Source of the DNA: an uncultured Gemmiger sp.
GTDB lineage: Bacteria > Bacillota > Clostridia > Oscillospirales > Ruminococcaceae
Length of the DNA stretch: 37,404 nt
Assembly: GCA_944388135.1 (NCBI GenBank)
Contig: CALXHP010000012.1
Location: 1 to 37,404, forward strand
Reading direction: 5' to 3'
The notes under the pieces are model-generated. The model was not told where the DNA came from, made no database searches, and worked only from the letters and a program-made list of their open reading frames with translations. This document shows, piece by piece, positions 7,439 through 15,936 of the stretch (its first letter is position 1; each line of letters begins with the position of its first letter). The translations under genes and the position numbers were made by a program.

Positions 7439-8767
7439 TCATTGGGGGCGCAAAGCGTCGGCGGCTGCCGCCAGCTGGTCGTCGGTGGAGGTCCAGTAGA
7501 AGGTGATGGCCACGATCCGCCCCGGCCAGACCACCAGATAGTCGTCCAGCACGGTCTGGCTCCAGTGGCGCTGGTAGACCGCCTCGGCGCCCCAGAGGGC
7601 GGGGTCCACCGGCTGGTAGGAATCCCGGAACACCGTGCCGTCGGGCTGCACCTCGTCCTGATGGTCCGCCAGCAGGGCGTCCAGTACCCCCTGCTGCACC
7701 GGGAGCAGCGGGCTGTCCAGGATCTGGTATTCCAGATCTTCCAGAATTCCGGCATCCTCCCCCAGGGCATGCTGGGAACAGCTGGTGCAGCACAGCAGCG
7801 GCGACCACTGCACCGTCCGGCGCTTGCTCCAGAGCCCTGTTTCATTGCCGGTGAGGGCCTCGACGGTGAGGGGCAGCGGGTCGTCGTAGACGTCCCGGAG
7901 ATATTCCCCCTCCCGGTACTGGGCCACCGGCCGGGTCTGCCCCCGGGGCAGCAGCCGTCCGTCCAGCACTGCGGCCACCCCGGCCACCAGGGTGACCAGG
8001 CAGACCGCCAGCAGCACCAGGGCGTTGACCAGCCGGACAAAGAGGGGAGACCGGCCTTTGGCCTGCAGGTGAATCCGCAGGGGCAGCAGGGCAAGGCTGG
8101 CCAGCAGCATCGCCCCCAGCATCACCGCCGCCAGAGGGTTGGCGGGGAGGATCAGGGCCAGGGAACCCAGCAGCCACGCCCAGCCCGCCAGGGTGAGGAG
8201 CAGGTAGCGCCTTTGGGGCGGCGGGGGCGGTTCCTGCCGGGCCAGGGCCCGGCGCACCCGGGTCAGCCGCACCAGGCAGCTGCCCAGCAGGACCGCCAGA
8301 TAGATCAGGCACCCCAGGGCCAGCAGAGTCATGCCCACCGCTGCGCTGTCGCTGAGGGTGGCGGGCAGATCCTGCCGGAAGAGCTGCAGCTGGCTGCCCA
8401 GCAGGAGGACCACCAGCAGAAGGGTCACCGCCACCCTGCGGATCACCGAGCGGCAGGTCCGCACCAGGACCTCGTTCTGTTCCTTGTCGGTCACGGCGGG
8501 GAGCGGGGCGTCGGGGTCGGTGGTGTAGACCAGCCGCAGCACCCCCCACTGGGCTCCCCGCTGCCACCCGGCGGGCAGAGGCTGGCCGGGCAGGGCGTAG
8601 AACACCGCCGCCCGGCGGTACCCGGCCTCGTTGGGGGTGCAGCGCCAGAGGTTGGGGCCCAGCACATCCACCCGCTGGCCCTTGTCCAGCAGGGCCTGGG
8701 CTTTGGCGGCGATGACCCCTGGGTCATTCACGGCGCGGGCCAGAAAGAGAAAGCGGTGATCGGACAT
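7439..8767 (-). CDS. DUF2812-like membrane protein
   Basis: The 442-residue product has a soluble N-terminal domain of about 105 residues, including AQALLDKGQRVDVLGPNLW and LRLVYTTDP. Five predicted membrane helices follow (about residues 110-130, 143-168, 186-204, 208-228 and 248-270), then a C-terminal domain of about 170 residues outside the helices. The order resembles DUF2812 proteins of Firmicutes, whose function is unknown; the assignment is by layout and a few motifs only. The ATG at 8767 has AAAGGAGG 5 bases upstream. Only 70 bases separate it from the surface-protein gene, and they hold a terminator but no clear promoter, so expression may depend on read-through. Confidence 0.7.
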   Translation of the reverse strand: MSDHRFLFLARAVNDPGVIAAKAQALLDKGQRVDVLGPNLWRCTPNEAGYRRAAVFYALPGQPLPAGWQRGAQWGVLRLVYTTDPDAPLPAVTDKEQNEVLVRTCRSVIRRVAVTLLLVVLLLGSQLQLFRQDLPATLSDSAAVGMTLLALGCLIYLAVLLGSCLVRLTRVRRALARQEPPPPPQRRYLLLTLAGWAWLLGSLALILPANPLAAVMLGAMLLASLALLPLRIHLQAKGRSPLFVRLVNALVLLAVCLVTLVAGVAAVLDGRLLPRGQTRPVAQYREGEYLRDVYDDPLPLTVEALTGNETGLWSKRRTVQWSPLLCCTSCSQHALGEDAGILEDLEYQILDSPLLPVQQGVLDALLADHQDEVQPDGTVFRDSYQPVDPALWGAEAVYQRHWSQTVLDDYLVVWPGRIVAITFYWTSTDDQLAAAADALRPQ

Positions 8768-8782
8768 AGCGGCCTCCTTTCC

Positions 8783-8818
8783 GAAAAAACAAAGAGGGAC
8801 GCCCCGGCGGGCGTCCCT
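8783..8818 (-). terminator. Terminator after the surface-protein gene
   Basis: On the minus strand AGGGACGCCC, loop GCCG and GGGCGTCCCT (8795-8818) are followed by CTTTGTTTTTT. It lies between the surface-protein gene and the DUF2812-like gene. Confidence 0.8.
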
Positions 8819-8837
8819 GACAGAAGCGGGAAGATCC

Positions 8838-11033
8838 TCAGCGGCGGTGATAATGACCGCTGCCGCCGGACTTTTTGCGGGAAACAGCTACGGCCACACC
8901 GGTGAGCACGGCCAGGGCCGCTGCGCCCCCTGCCACCGGCAGAACGGGGAAGCCGCCCTCCTGGTCCTCCTCATTGGGAGGTACGGTGGGAATGGGCCGC
9001 TGGGTAGGTTCCGGGGTGGGTTCCGGCGTAGGCGTGGGTGTGGGGGTTGCCGTGGGCTCCGGGGTGGGGGTGGCTTTGGCGGTGCCGCTGCCTTTGCTCC
9101 CCGAACCGCTGCCCGAACCGGAAGCGCTGCCGCTCTGGGCTGCGGCCACGGTGGGGTCCACGTTCCATTTGGCGTAGATGGTGGTGTCCTTCACCAGCAC
9201 GATGGTGCCCACCGGCTGGGTCAGGGCTTCGTCGGCATACCACCCTGCGAAGAGGTAGCCCGTCCGCACCGGGGTGTAGGGCCACAGCTCCACCGGGGCA
9301 CCCAGACCGAACCGCACATCCTCCAGGGGCAGGCCGCCCATGGTGTTGAAATGGAGGGTGTGCATCTCCAGCGGGGTGGGTTTGGGGGTAGGACTGGGGG
9401 TGGGTACCGGCGTGGGAACGGGTGTGGGGGCCGGCGTCACCACCGGTGTGGGGGACGGTGTGGGGGTCGGGGTCGCCGTGGGGGTCGGTGTGGGGGTCGG
9501 TGTGGGGGTCAGATGCCAGTGGGCGTACAGGGTGGCGGAAGCGGAAAACACCGTGTCCTCCGTCACCGGGGTGCCGCCCTCCTTCTCGGTGAACCAGCCG
9601 TCAAAGGTGTAGCCCTTCCGGGTGGGGGTGGGCAGAGAGGCCACGACCCCCTGTTGGGTGACGGCGGAAGTCGGGGTGACGGTGCCGCCGTTGCAGTCCA
9701 GGAAGAGGCGGTATTCGGTGACGAAGTCATCGGGCAGGTCCCCGGACACCCGGCCGTCGTGGGCCAGCAGGAAGGTGCCGGTGCCGGTGAGGCTGCCGGT
9801 TTTTCCCAGGGTCAGAAGGGCGCCGTCCAGTTCCAGGGTGCCGTCCTGGGTCAGGGTGCCCCCGTTGGTGCTCTCGGTGTCGGTGAGGATCAGGGTGCCG
9901 GTGTTGGTCAGGGTCCCCCGGTTGTCCAGGGTACCGTCGGTGAGGGCCAGGCTGCCCTGGTTGTCCAGGGTGCCGGTGTTGGTCAGGGCGGCGCCGGCCA
10001 GGGTCATGGTACCGGTGTTTTCCGCCACGGCGCCGGTGACCAGCTGGAAGTCGCTGCCCTGGAAGGTCAGGGTGCCCCCGTTGTCCAGCCGGGAAGCAAC
10101 GCCGCTGGTATAGGAGCCGCCCAGTTCCAGGGTGGCCCCCTTGGCCACCGTCAGGGTGCCGTTGTTGTTGAGCCCGGCGGGGACCCGGAGCGTGCCCTTC
10201 ACGGTGAGGGCGGCCCCGGGGTTGAGGAAGAGGGACTGGGTCAGGGCCAGGTCCTGGGAGAGGGTGACACTGCCGTAGACCGAGGCGATGGAATTGCTCA
10301 CAAAGAGGCCGCTCCACAGGGAGGTGTCGTCGTTGTCACCGATGGTGTCGGCGTAGAGGATGGCGCTGCCCTGGCTGCCGGTGGAGAAGGTACCGTGGTG
10401 GGTGCAGCCGGAACCGCCGCCGATGTCAGCCACGCCGGGACCGCCCCAGGCGGAGACGGTACCGCTGTTCACCGTGAGGGAGCCAGGGTCGGCGGTGTTG
10501 GTGCCGGAGGCGGTGGGGTCCTGGGCGTTGCCGCCGATGCCCGCGGCGCCCCGGCCGCCGGTGGCGGTAAGACTGCCGGGACCGTGGATGGTCAGGTCGG
10601 CGCCCTCGGGCAGGCAGAGCCCCGCATAGCCCTTGGCGCTTTGCAGGGTGCTGTCGCCGGTAAGGTCCAGCTCCAGGGTGGCCCCCGGTTCCAGGGCAAA
10701 GGCGGCCCCGGTGGTGCAGTTCAGCTGCACATCCTCCAGGGTAATGGTGCCGGTATAGCCGTCGGCCACCAGGATGGAGGCGTCTACCGGGTCGCTGCCG
10801 GTGGAGGTCACCGTCAGGTCCCCTTTCAGAAGGGTGAGAACGTTGGTGGCGGTATCAAAGGTGTAGTTCCGGCCCTGGGTGCCGCCGGTAACGGTGAGGG
10901 GCGGGGCGACCCGCACAATGGCGGAGCCGCTGGGGGTAAAATCCCACAGGGCGGCGGCGGGCAGGGCAGCGGCGGTACTGAGCGCAGCGCCGGCAAGCAG
11001 CAGCGCCAGGGTGCGGCAGATGGTTCGTTTCAT
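8838..11033 (-). CDS. Large secreted surface protein with InlB B-type repeats
   Basis: The 731-residue protein has a signal peptide ([20 protein letters not shown], cleavage near residue 30). A long repetitive beta-rich region follows (about 40-440) with turns such as [20 protein letters not shown], suggesting a beta-helix adhesin. Two InlB B/Listeria-Bacteroides repeats lie at about 444-506 ([14 protein letters not shown]) and 556-624 ([15 protein letters not shown]). Each is followed by a Pro-Thr linker, the first about 48 residues long. A C-terminal helix (about 694-717) and basic tail [14 protein letters not shown] anchor it. There is no LPXTG sortase motif, only FPVLPVAGG, so it probably stays as a membrane anchor. 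The ATG at 11033 has AAAGGGGG upstream. A role in adhesion is inferred. Confidence 0.85.
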   Translation of the reverse strand: MKRTICRTLALLLAGAALSTAAALPAAALWDFTPSGSAIVRVAPPLTVTGGTQGRNYTFDTATNVLTLLKGDLTVTSTGSDPVDASILVADGYTGTITLEDVQLNCTTGAAFALEPGATLELDLTGDSTLQSAKGYAGLCLPEGADLTIHGPGSLTATGGRGAAGIGGNAQDPTASGTNTADPGSLTVNSGTVSAWGGPGVADIGGGSGCTHHGTFSTGSQGSAILYADTIGDNDDTSLWSGLFVSNSIASVYGSVTLSQDLALTQSLFLNPGAALTVKGTLRVPAGLNNNGTLTVAKGATLELGGSYTSGVASRLDNGGTLTFQGSDFQLVTGAVAENTGTMTLAGAALTNTGTLDNQGSLALTDGTLDNRGTLTNTGTLILTDTESTNGGTLTQDGTLELDGALLTLGKTGSLTGTGTFLLAHDGRVSGDLPDDFVTEYRLFLDCNGGTVTPTSAVTQQGVVASLPTPTRKGYTFDGWFTEKEGGTPVTEDTVFSASATLYAHWHLTPTPTPTPTPTATPTPTPSPTPVVTPAPTPVPTPVPTPSPTPKPTPLEMHTLHFNTMGGLPLEDVRFGLGAPVELWPYTPVRTGYLFAGWYADEALTQPVGTIVLVKDTTIYAKWNVDPTVAAAQSGSASGSGSGSGSKGSGTAKATPTPEPTATPTPTPTPEPTPEPTQRPIPTVPPNEEDQEGGFPVLPVAGGAAALAVLTGVAVAVSRKKSGGSGHYHRR

Positions 11034-11094
11034 GGCAGGGCCCCCTTTCGCGGGTGATCGGACAAAATCCGCGCTTTTTCGATGATATACCTTC

Positions 11095-11123
11095 ACTATA
11101 CCATGTTTGGGGGGCCCGGGCAA
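11095..11123 (-). promoter_or_regulatory. Putative promoter of the surface-protein gene
   Basis: On the minus strand TTGCCC (11118-11123) and TATAGT (11095-11100) are 17 bases apart, about 60 bases before the start codon. Confidence 0.5.
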
Positions 11124-11186
11124 GGCGGGCGGAAAAGTTTTACAACTGTAGCGGCCCCGGGGGTTTCTTCCTTATATATAATAGGG

Positions 11187-11244
11187 AAAAAAGACCGCCC
11201 GAACGCCGAAGAGCGGCACCGCAAAGACGGTGCCGCTCTTCGGC
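11187..11244 (-). terminator. Hairpin terminator of the truncated kinase/TRAP operon
   Basis: A perfect 16-bp stem, GCCGAAGAGCGGCACC (11205-11220) with its complement at 11229-11244, has an 8-base loop. On the minus strand a run of six T follows after about 12 bases (11187-11192). It lies 42 bases past the stop of the dctM remnant, as expected for the original end of that operon. Confidence 0.6.
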
Positions 11245-11285
11245 ATGCAGAGGCAGTAGCAAAACAGAGGGATCGCGGCCGGGGG

Positions 11286-11449
11286 TCAGAACCAGGCCGG
11301 AGTCACCGTAGGTACATACCCGGCCAGCTTGGGAATGAAGAGGCTGATGTCGGGGATGAAGGTGATGAGCAGCAGGGCAATGATCATGCAGAGGTAGAAG
11401 GGCAGGGTCGCCACGACCACCTTCTCCATGGGACGCTTGGCCCCGGCGG
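11286..11449 (-). pseudogene. 3' remnant of a TRAP transporter large permease (dctM)
   Basis: On the minus strand, in a frame different from the kinase, the sequence reads AKRPMEKVVVATLPFYLCMI, then ALLLITFIPDISLFIPKL, ending AWF and a TGA at 11286-11288. This is the characteristic final helix and tail of DctM-type large permeases, which typically end with a PMEKV-LPF block, a hydrophobic run and P-x-S-L-x-x-P-x-L. Only about 50 residues of the usual ~430 are present, and no start or upstream part exists. It abuts the sensor kinase near 11450. The most economical reading is a deletion that fused the 5' part of a kinase-regulator-dctPQM locus to its 3' end. A chimeric assembly is the alternative. 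Confidence 0.75.
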
Positions 11450-12868
11450 GTCCAGCAGCCGCAGCCGGGCGGCCACATTGCTCAGGCCGATATGTTCGCC
11501 GGACTCGGGTACTTCCCGCAGGCGGTCCCGCACGGCATGGAGGGTCTGCCGGTCCATCCCCACGCCGTCATCCGCCACCGCAATGTAGAGCAGCCGGTGC
11601 CGGGGCAGCCGCCGGATCACAATGCGCACCGTGCCGCCTTTTTCCCGGGGGATGATGCCGTGTTTGAAGGCGTTCTCCACCAGGGGCTGCACCAGGAAAG
11701 AGGGGACCATCGTCTCGGTCAGGTCGATGTCGTCGGCGATCTGCCAGGTCAGCCGCACCCGGTCCCCGAACCGCACATGGTAGATGGCGAAAAACTCGTC
11801 GATGATCCGCACCTCCCGGGAGAGGGGGACCTGCAGGTCGTTGCTGGCCAGGCTGTACCGCAGCAGCTGGGACAGGGCGGTGATAAGGGCCTGGGTGCGG
11901 TGGGCATTCTCCTCGTCGGAGACCCGCAGGATGACCCCCAGGGTGTTGAAGAGAAAATGGGGGTCGATCTGGCTGCGCAGATGCTGCAGCCGGGCCCGCT
12001 CCACCGTGTTCTGCAGCTCCAGGGCCTCGGTCTCCCGCCGGTGGAGCTGCCGTTCGATCTCGTTTTTCTCCTGCAGGGTCTTGACCTGCCGGGCCATGGA
12101 ATGTTTCATCCGGTTGAAGGCCCCCGCCAGCTGGCCGATCTCGTCGCTGTTCTGGGGCACCGTCACGTCGGGGGTGTCGAAGGCGCCCCGGCCAATGGCC
12201 CGGGAAGCCTGGATCATCTGCTGTACCGGGTCCAGCAGCCGCCACACCGCGTGGACCACCAGCGCCCCCAGCACCACACAGAGGAGGGAGGCTACCGTCT
12301 GGACCGCCTTCAGCCGCTCGTTCAGGGCGGACAGCCGGGTGTAGGTGCTCTGCCCCTCGGTGATGGCGGTGCGGAGCAGCTCCCCGGTGTATTGCTGAAG
12401 ATACCGCCCGCAGACCGAAACCTGATTATAATAGAGGGTGGCTGCTGCCGAGGCGTCCCCCGCCTGGAGGAGGGCGTCTATCTGTTCCATCAGCTTGTCG
12501 TAGTTCCCATAGGTGGTGAACACCGCCTGGGCCAGCAAGTACTGTTCCTCCCCCACTTCCTGCAGGTCGCCGTCGATGTGGCGCAGCCAGGCATCCGCCG
12601 TCACGGTGCCCGCCTGGAGGTTCTTGGCCAGCTCGTTCAGGTCGCCGTTCTCCCACCGGAAGTTTTCCAGCGCCGTGAGCTGGTTGTCCACCCCGGCGGA
12701 AAACCGGCTGATGGAATGGAAGTTGCCGTTCTGCCGGTCCAGCTGGTCCAGGATCACGGTGGACTGGTAGTGGTTCACATAGAGCTGTACCAGCAAAACG
12801 GCAAAAAAAGCGGTAAAAAAGAGAACGATGCGTCCTTTCAGGGTCATGTGCCGCTGAAACCACTGCAT
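11384..12868 (-). CDS. YesM-like sensor histidine kinase with altered C-terminus
   Basis: The protein is 494 residues from the ATG at 12868. Helix 1 is at about residues 13-31, an extracellular sensor region at 32-188, and helix 2 at about 189-212. A HAMP region and coiled coil lead to a His_kinase domain with SQIDPHFLFN (histidine near residue 304). The ATPase domain has VENAFKHG, VADDGVGMD and GEHIGLSNVAARLRLLD. After that the normal ending (last strands with the G-T-x-V pattern) is missing. It is replaced by about 20 unrelated residues, PPGPSVPWRRWSW and so on, read out of frame through a dctM remnant. No response regulator is nearby. Activity is doubtful. The likely former role was control of TRAP-type solute uptake. 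Confidence 0.85.
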   Translation of the reverse strand: MQWFQRHMTLKGRIVLFFTAFFAVLLVQLYVNHYQSTVILDQLDRQNGNFHSISRFSAGVDNQLTALENFRWENGDLNELAKNLQAGTVTADAWLRHIDGDLQEVGEEQYLLAQAVFTTYGNYDKLMEQIDALLQAGDASAAATLYYNQVSVCGRYLQQYTGELLRTAITEGQSTYTRLSALNERLKAVQTVASLLCVVLGALVVHAVWRLLDPVQQMIQASRAIGRGAFDTPDVTVPQNSDEIGQLAGAFNRMKHSMARQVKTLQEKNEIERQLHRRETEALELQNTVERARLQHLRSQIDPHFLFNTLGVILRVSDEENAHRTQALITALSQLLRYSLASNDLQVPLSREVRIIDEFFAIYHVRFGDRVRLTWQIADDIDLTETMVPSFLVQPLVENAFKHGIIPREKGGTVRIVIRRLPRHRLLYIAVADDGVGMDRQTLHAVRDRLREVPESGEHIGLSNVAARLRLLDPPGPSVPWRRWSWRPCPSTSA

Positions 12869-12902
12869 GCTGCCGCCACCTTTGCCGGAAAATTTGCCTC
12901 CT

Positions 12903-12931
12903 ATTGTACAGCTTTGGCGAAAAAACCGCAA
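12903..12931 (-). promoter_or_regulatory. Putative promoter of the sensor kinase
   Basis: On the minus strand TTGCGG (12926-12931) and TACAAT (12903-12908) are 17 bases apart. The start would lie about 25-30 bases before the ATG at 12868. It is divergent from the promoter at 12961. Confidence 0.55.
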
Positions 12932-12960
12932 GCCCGGCGAAAAAAGTTGTGCGGTCTGAC

Positions 12961-12989
12961 TTGCAGGCTGACCGGCTCCATGGTATCAT
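12961..12989 (+). promoter_or_regulatory. Putative promoter of the YcxB-like/cupin/kinase genes
   Basis: TTGCAG (12961-12966) and TATCAT (12984-12989) have a 17-base spacer and precede the gene at 13036. Confidence 0.5.
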
Positions 12990-13035
12990 AGGGGCAAACA
13001 GGGGATTTTTTCCCCTCATCCCCGGAGGTTGGTCT

Positions 13036-13593
13036 ATGGCTGGTAAACATACCGTTCTTTCCGTTCCCGTGCAGCTGGATACTGCGATGTTCCGTGATTT
13101 TGCGGCTTTTGATGTGCTCAAACGTCAGAAGCGGTGGCGGCGGCCTTTGGTCTTTGCCGTCCTGATGGTGGCTTTCGCGGTGGTCTGCTTCACCCAGGTG
13201 GGGGTGCGGGAAGGCGCCGCCCTGGTGGGCACCGTGCTGGCCGTGGTGGGGCTGGGCCTGCCCCTGGTCTATTTCCTGATGTTCTTCCGCTCGGTGAGCC
13301 AGCAGGCAAAAAAGATGGGGCTGACCACCCCCAAGGATGTCTACCGGGTGGTGCTGGATGAGGAAGGAGTCCGGATGTGGCCCGCCGGCCAGCAGGACAA
13401 GGAGGAGGCGGCGGTCACCCACCCCTGGGACCGGATCTACGGCGCCTGGCGGACCCCCCAGGCCATCTATCTCTACATCAATGCAGCCCAGGCCTATCTG
13501 CTGCCGGCGGAGCAGATCCCCGGCGGCCCCGAGGCGGCCTGGTCCCTGCTGGAAGATCATCTGCCCGCCGAAAAGCGGCACACCGCCCGCTGA
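13036..13593 (+). CDS. YcxB-like membrane protein
   Basis: The 185-residue product has two membrane helices (about residues 36-57 and 63-83) and a C-terminal cytoplasmic domain. The ending WDRIYGAWRTPQAIYLYI then AQAYLLPAEQIPGG matches the YcxB-like pattern of W-x-x-I, a strand, and Y-x-x-P. The function of that family is unknown. The ATG at 13036 follows GGAGGTT. It is the first of three same-strand genes with gaps of 14 and 25 bases, so it is likely co-transcribed with the cupin and the kinase-like gene. It is divergent from the sensor kinase. Confidence 0.72.
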   Translation: MAGKHTVLSVPVQLDTAMFRDFAAFDVLKRQKRWRRPLVFAVLMVAFAVVCFTQVGVREGAALVGTVLAVVGLGLPLVYFLMFFRSVSQQAKKMGLTTPKDVYRVVLDEEGVRMWPAGQQDKEEAAVTHPWDRIYGAWRTPQAIYLYINAAQAYLLPAEQIPGGPEAAWSLLEDHLPAEKRHTAR

Positions 13594-13607
13594 AGGAGGC
13601 CTTTTGT

Positions 13608-13952
13608 ATGGAAAAACAGCATCAGAATGCCGTGTGGGTCCCCCACACAGAGACCCTGCCCGAACCGGCGGGGGAAGGGGTGGTGCGCCGGGTGCTGGCC
13701 TACGGCCCCGAGCTTATGTGTGTGGAAAACACTTTTGAACGGGGCGCCGTGGGGGCGCTGCACAGCCACCCCCACACCCAGATCACCTATGTGGTGTCGG
13801 GCCGGTTCCGGTTCACCGTGGGGGATACCACCCGGGAGGTGGGCCCCGGGGACACCATCCTGAAACAGGACGGGGTGCGCCACGGCTGTGTCTGCCTGGA
13901 ACCGGGCATCCTGCTGGATATCTTTACCCCCATGCGGCAAGACTTTGTCTGA
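13608..13952 (+). CDS. Single-domain cupin protein
   Basis: This small protein (114 residues) is one cupin barrel. Motif 1 is GAVGALHSHPHTQITYVVSG (residues about 46-65), with His ligands and a Glu replaced by Gln/Thr. Motif 2 is PGDTILKQDGVRHGCVC (about 83-99). The metal site His-His-(Gln)-His looks usable. Such proteins are isomerases, oxygenases or sensors, and the ligand cannot be named here. AAGGAGG precedes the ATG at 13608. It sits between the YcxB-like and cytidylate-kinase-like genes and is probably in their operon. Confidence 0.85.
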   Translation: MEKQHQNAVWVPHTETLPEPAGEGVVRRVLAYGPELMCVENTFERGAVGALHSHPHTQITYVVSGRFRFTVGDTTREVGPGDTILKQDGVRHGCVCLEPGILLDIFTPMRQDFV

Positions 13953-13977
13953 CCGCCCAAACCAAGGAGGTTTGCTT

Positions 13978-14568
13978 ATGAAACGTATCATCACCATCGG
14001 CCGGGAGTTCGGCGCCGGGGGCGGCGAACTGGGCCGCCGTCTGGCCCGGGAGCTGGGCATCGCCTACTATGACCGGGACATCATCCTGCGCACCGCCAAG
14101 GCCAGCGCCCACCTGAGCCCCGAACAGGTCCGCCGCTGGGACGAGCGGGTACCCCATGAGTTCGGCTTTACCCAGAGCCTTTTCAACTTCTACGACCGCC
14201 CACTGAGCGAGGAACTGTGGAATGCCCAGGTGAAGGCCATCCGAGAGCTGGCCGACAAGGAGAGCTGTGTCATCGTGGGCCGCAATGCCGACTACATCCT
14301 GCGGGAGTTCGACCACTGCCTGCGGGTCTTCGTCCACGCGGACCGGAACTGGCGGCTGATGCACATGCGGGACCTGATGCCCGATACCCCCCTGGACCAG
14401 CTGGAAGCGGATATGGATTCCGCCGACCGGGCCCGGCGCAACTACTGCGCCAAACACACCGGCCAGGTCTACGGCGACAGCCGCAACTACGACCTGACCC
14501 TGTGCACCAGCAAGCTGGGTCTGGACAAGGCGCTGGAGATCCTGCTCTGTGCGGCGAAGGAACTGTAA
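13978..14568 (+). CDS. Cytidylate kinase-like family protein
   Basis: The 196-residue protein opens with ITIGREFGAGGGELGRRLA, a P-loop variant typical of the cytidylate-kinase-like family common in gut Firmicutes. YYDRDII and VIVGRNADYILRE follow, and a lid region with MRDLMPDT and DSADRARRNYCAKHTG. Length matches the family. It is unlikely to be the housekeeping cytidylate kinase, which has GxxGSGKGT/S; the true substrate is unknown. AAGGAGG (13964-13970) precedes the ATG at 13978. It is the last gene of the run starting at 13036. Confidence 0.85.
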   Translation: MKRIITIGREFGAGGGELGRRLARELGIAYYDRDIILRTAKASAHLSPEQVRRWDERVPHEFGFTQSLFNFYDRPLSEELWNAQVKAIRELADKESCVIVGRNADYILREFDHCLRVFVHADRNWRLMHMRDLMPDTPLDQLEADMDSADRARRNYCAKHTGQVYGDSRNYDLTLCTSKLGLDKALEILLCAAKEL

Positions 14569-14616
14569 AGAGAACTTCGGCCGAAACTTAAAAAAAACCG
14601 AAAATGGCCCTGCAGC

Positions 14617-14644
14617 TTGACTTTTCATAAAAAATTGTTATAAT
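14617..14644 (+). promoter_or_regulatory. Promoter of the first amino-acid ABC importer
   Basis: TTGACT (14617-14622) and TATAAT (14639-14644) have a 16-base spacer. Transcription should begin near 14651, leaving a leader of about 128 bases before the ATG at 14779. Confidence 0.75.
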
Positions 14645-14671
14645 AGAAAAGTACGATGTATGGGAACTATC

Positions 14672-14711
14672 AAGGGCGATAGCATCCGTATGGATTGCTG
14701 TTGCCCTTTTT
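14672..14711 (+). terminator. Leader hairpin with U-tract (possible attenuator)
   Basis: AAGGGC with an imperfect extension GATAGCATCC pairs with GGATTGCTGTTGCCCTT, and TTTTT follows. It lies between the predicted promoter and the substrate-binding-protein gene, so it may attenuate that operon. It could instead simply end the upstream transcript. I recognise no known riboswitch class. Confidence 0.6.
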
Positions 14712-14778
14712 CTGTAGTTTTCTGCATCCCCGCGGCCGCCCGGCCGTGGAATTTGTATAGAGAGGAACGAAGAACATT

Positions 14779-15621
14779 ATGAAAAAACTGCTTGCATTGA
14801 GCATGGCTGCCATGATGGCTCTGTCTCTGGCTGCCTGCGGCGGCTCCGCATCTTCCGACGCGGCTTCCGCCTCTTCCACCACCGAGGGCGCTTCCTCCAG
14901 CGAAGCGGCTTCCAGCGAGGCCTCTGCCGAAACCGCCGGTTCCGACAAGACCTGGGTCATCGCTACCGACACCGTTTTCAAGCCCTTTGAGTACACCGAC
15001 GCCAACGGCGATTTCGTGGGCATCGACGTGGACATCCTGGCGGCCATCGCCGAGGACCAGGGCTTTACCTATGAGCTGAAGAGCCTGGGCTGGGACAGCG
15101 CCATCGCTGCCTGCCAGGCCGGCCAGGCCGACGGCATGATCGCCGGCGCTTCCATCACCGATGAACGCAAGTCCTCCGGCTGGATCTTCTCCGACGGCTA
15201 CTACACCGCCACCCAGACCATGACTGTGCCCGCCAACTCCGACATCACCGGTTTCGACGGCCTGTCCGGCAAGACCGTGGCGGTCAAGACCGGCACCCAG
15301 GGCGCTGCCTATGCCGAAAGCCTGAAGGATCAGTACGGCTTCCAGATCACCTATTTCGAGGATTCCCCCACGATGTACCAGGCCGTTCTGGGCGGCCAGT
15401 GCGCAGCCTGCTTTGAGGATACCCCCATCATGCAGGCGTCCATCAAGGACGGCGGCCTGGCCCTGAAGGTGCTGGAGGATACCGCCAATGAGGGCGGCGA
15501 CTACGGCTTCGCCATCTTCAACGCCGACAACCAGGAACTGATCGACATGTTCAACGCCGGTCTGGCCGACATCAAGGCCGACGGCACCTACGACGAGATC
15601 CTGGCCAAGTACCTCGGCTAA
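14779..15621 (+). CDS. Amino-acid ABC transporter substrate-binding lipoprotein (system 1)
   Basis: The 280-residue lipoprotein has signal peptide MKKLLALSMAAMMALSLAAC with the lipidated cysteine at residue 20. A Ser/Ala/Glu linker follows, then a family 3 solute-binding domain. Typical blocks are FKPFEYTDANGDFVGIDVDI, ADGMIAGASITDERKSSGW, LSGKTVAVKTGTQGAAYAES and a C-terminal YDEILAKYLG. It captures a polar amino acid outside the cell and delivers it to the permease at 16009; the Arg in TDERK is the usual alpha-carboxylate contact. The specificity (Gln, Arg, cystine) is not readable. Some 390 bases and a terminator separate it from its permease, which should favour excess binding protein. 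Confidence 0.9.
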   Translation: MKKLLALSMAAMMALSLAACGGSASSDAASASSTTEGASSSEAASSEASAETAGSDKTWVIATDTVFKPFEYTDANGDFVGIDVDILAAIAEDQGFTYELKSLGWDSAIAACQAGQADGMIAGASITDERKSSGWIFSDGYYTATQTMTVPANSDITGFDGLSGKTVAVKTGTQGAAYAESLKDQYGFQITYFEDSPTMYQAVLGGQCAACFEDTPIMQASIKDGGLALKVLEDTANEGGDYGFAIFNADNQELIDMFNAGLADIKADGTYDEILAKYLG

Positions 15622-15936
15622 TCAGTGGTCAAAAGGGGCAACAGCCGCGCAGGTTGCCGCCTGACGCGGCCGTTTAACGGGTTGCGGTACCCGCATCATG
15701 CGGCGCGCCTTGTGGCGGCGCTTGCATTCTGCGACCGCGGCCCCTGCTCCGCCGTGCTGATTCTGCCGCAGGCAGCGCACGGCTCTGCAGCCCTCTTTGG
15801 AATCCCCTTCGACAAAATTTTGCCCAAAACCGCGCACTCGGCGCGGGCGCCTCGCACACAATTTTGAGCAAAATTTCCCTGGCTGTGTCGCCGACGTCGG
15901 CACATGTCCGCCGCCGCCGACAACTTTGAAAGTCCG
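15622..15936. other. Gene-free spacer with inverted repeats inside importer 1
   Basis: No credible gene is visible in this 315-base stretch. It holds an A/T-rich inverted pair, AAAATTTTGC at 15814-15823 and GCAAAATTT at 15868-15876, around a GC-rich centre (GCGCACTCGGCGCGGGCGC). It contains several short GC palindromes. Composition and position between two genes of one operon suggest an inserted intergenic repeat; this is an inference from structure only. Confidence 0.45.

Noticed and set aside
8838-8950. Sortase (LPXTG) anchor on the surface protein
   Set aside because: The region reads FPVLPVAGG before the helix, which lacks a proper LPxTG; a plain membrane anchor is safer.
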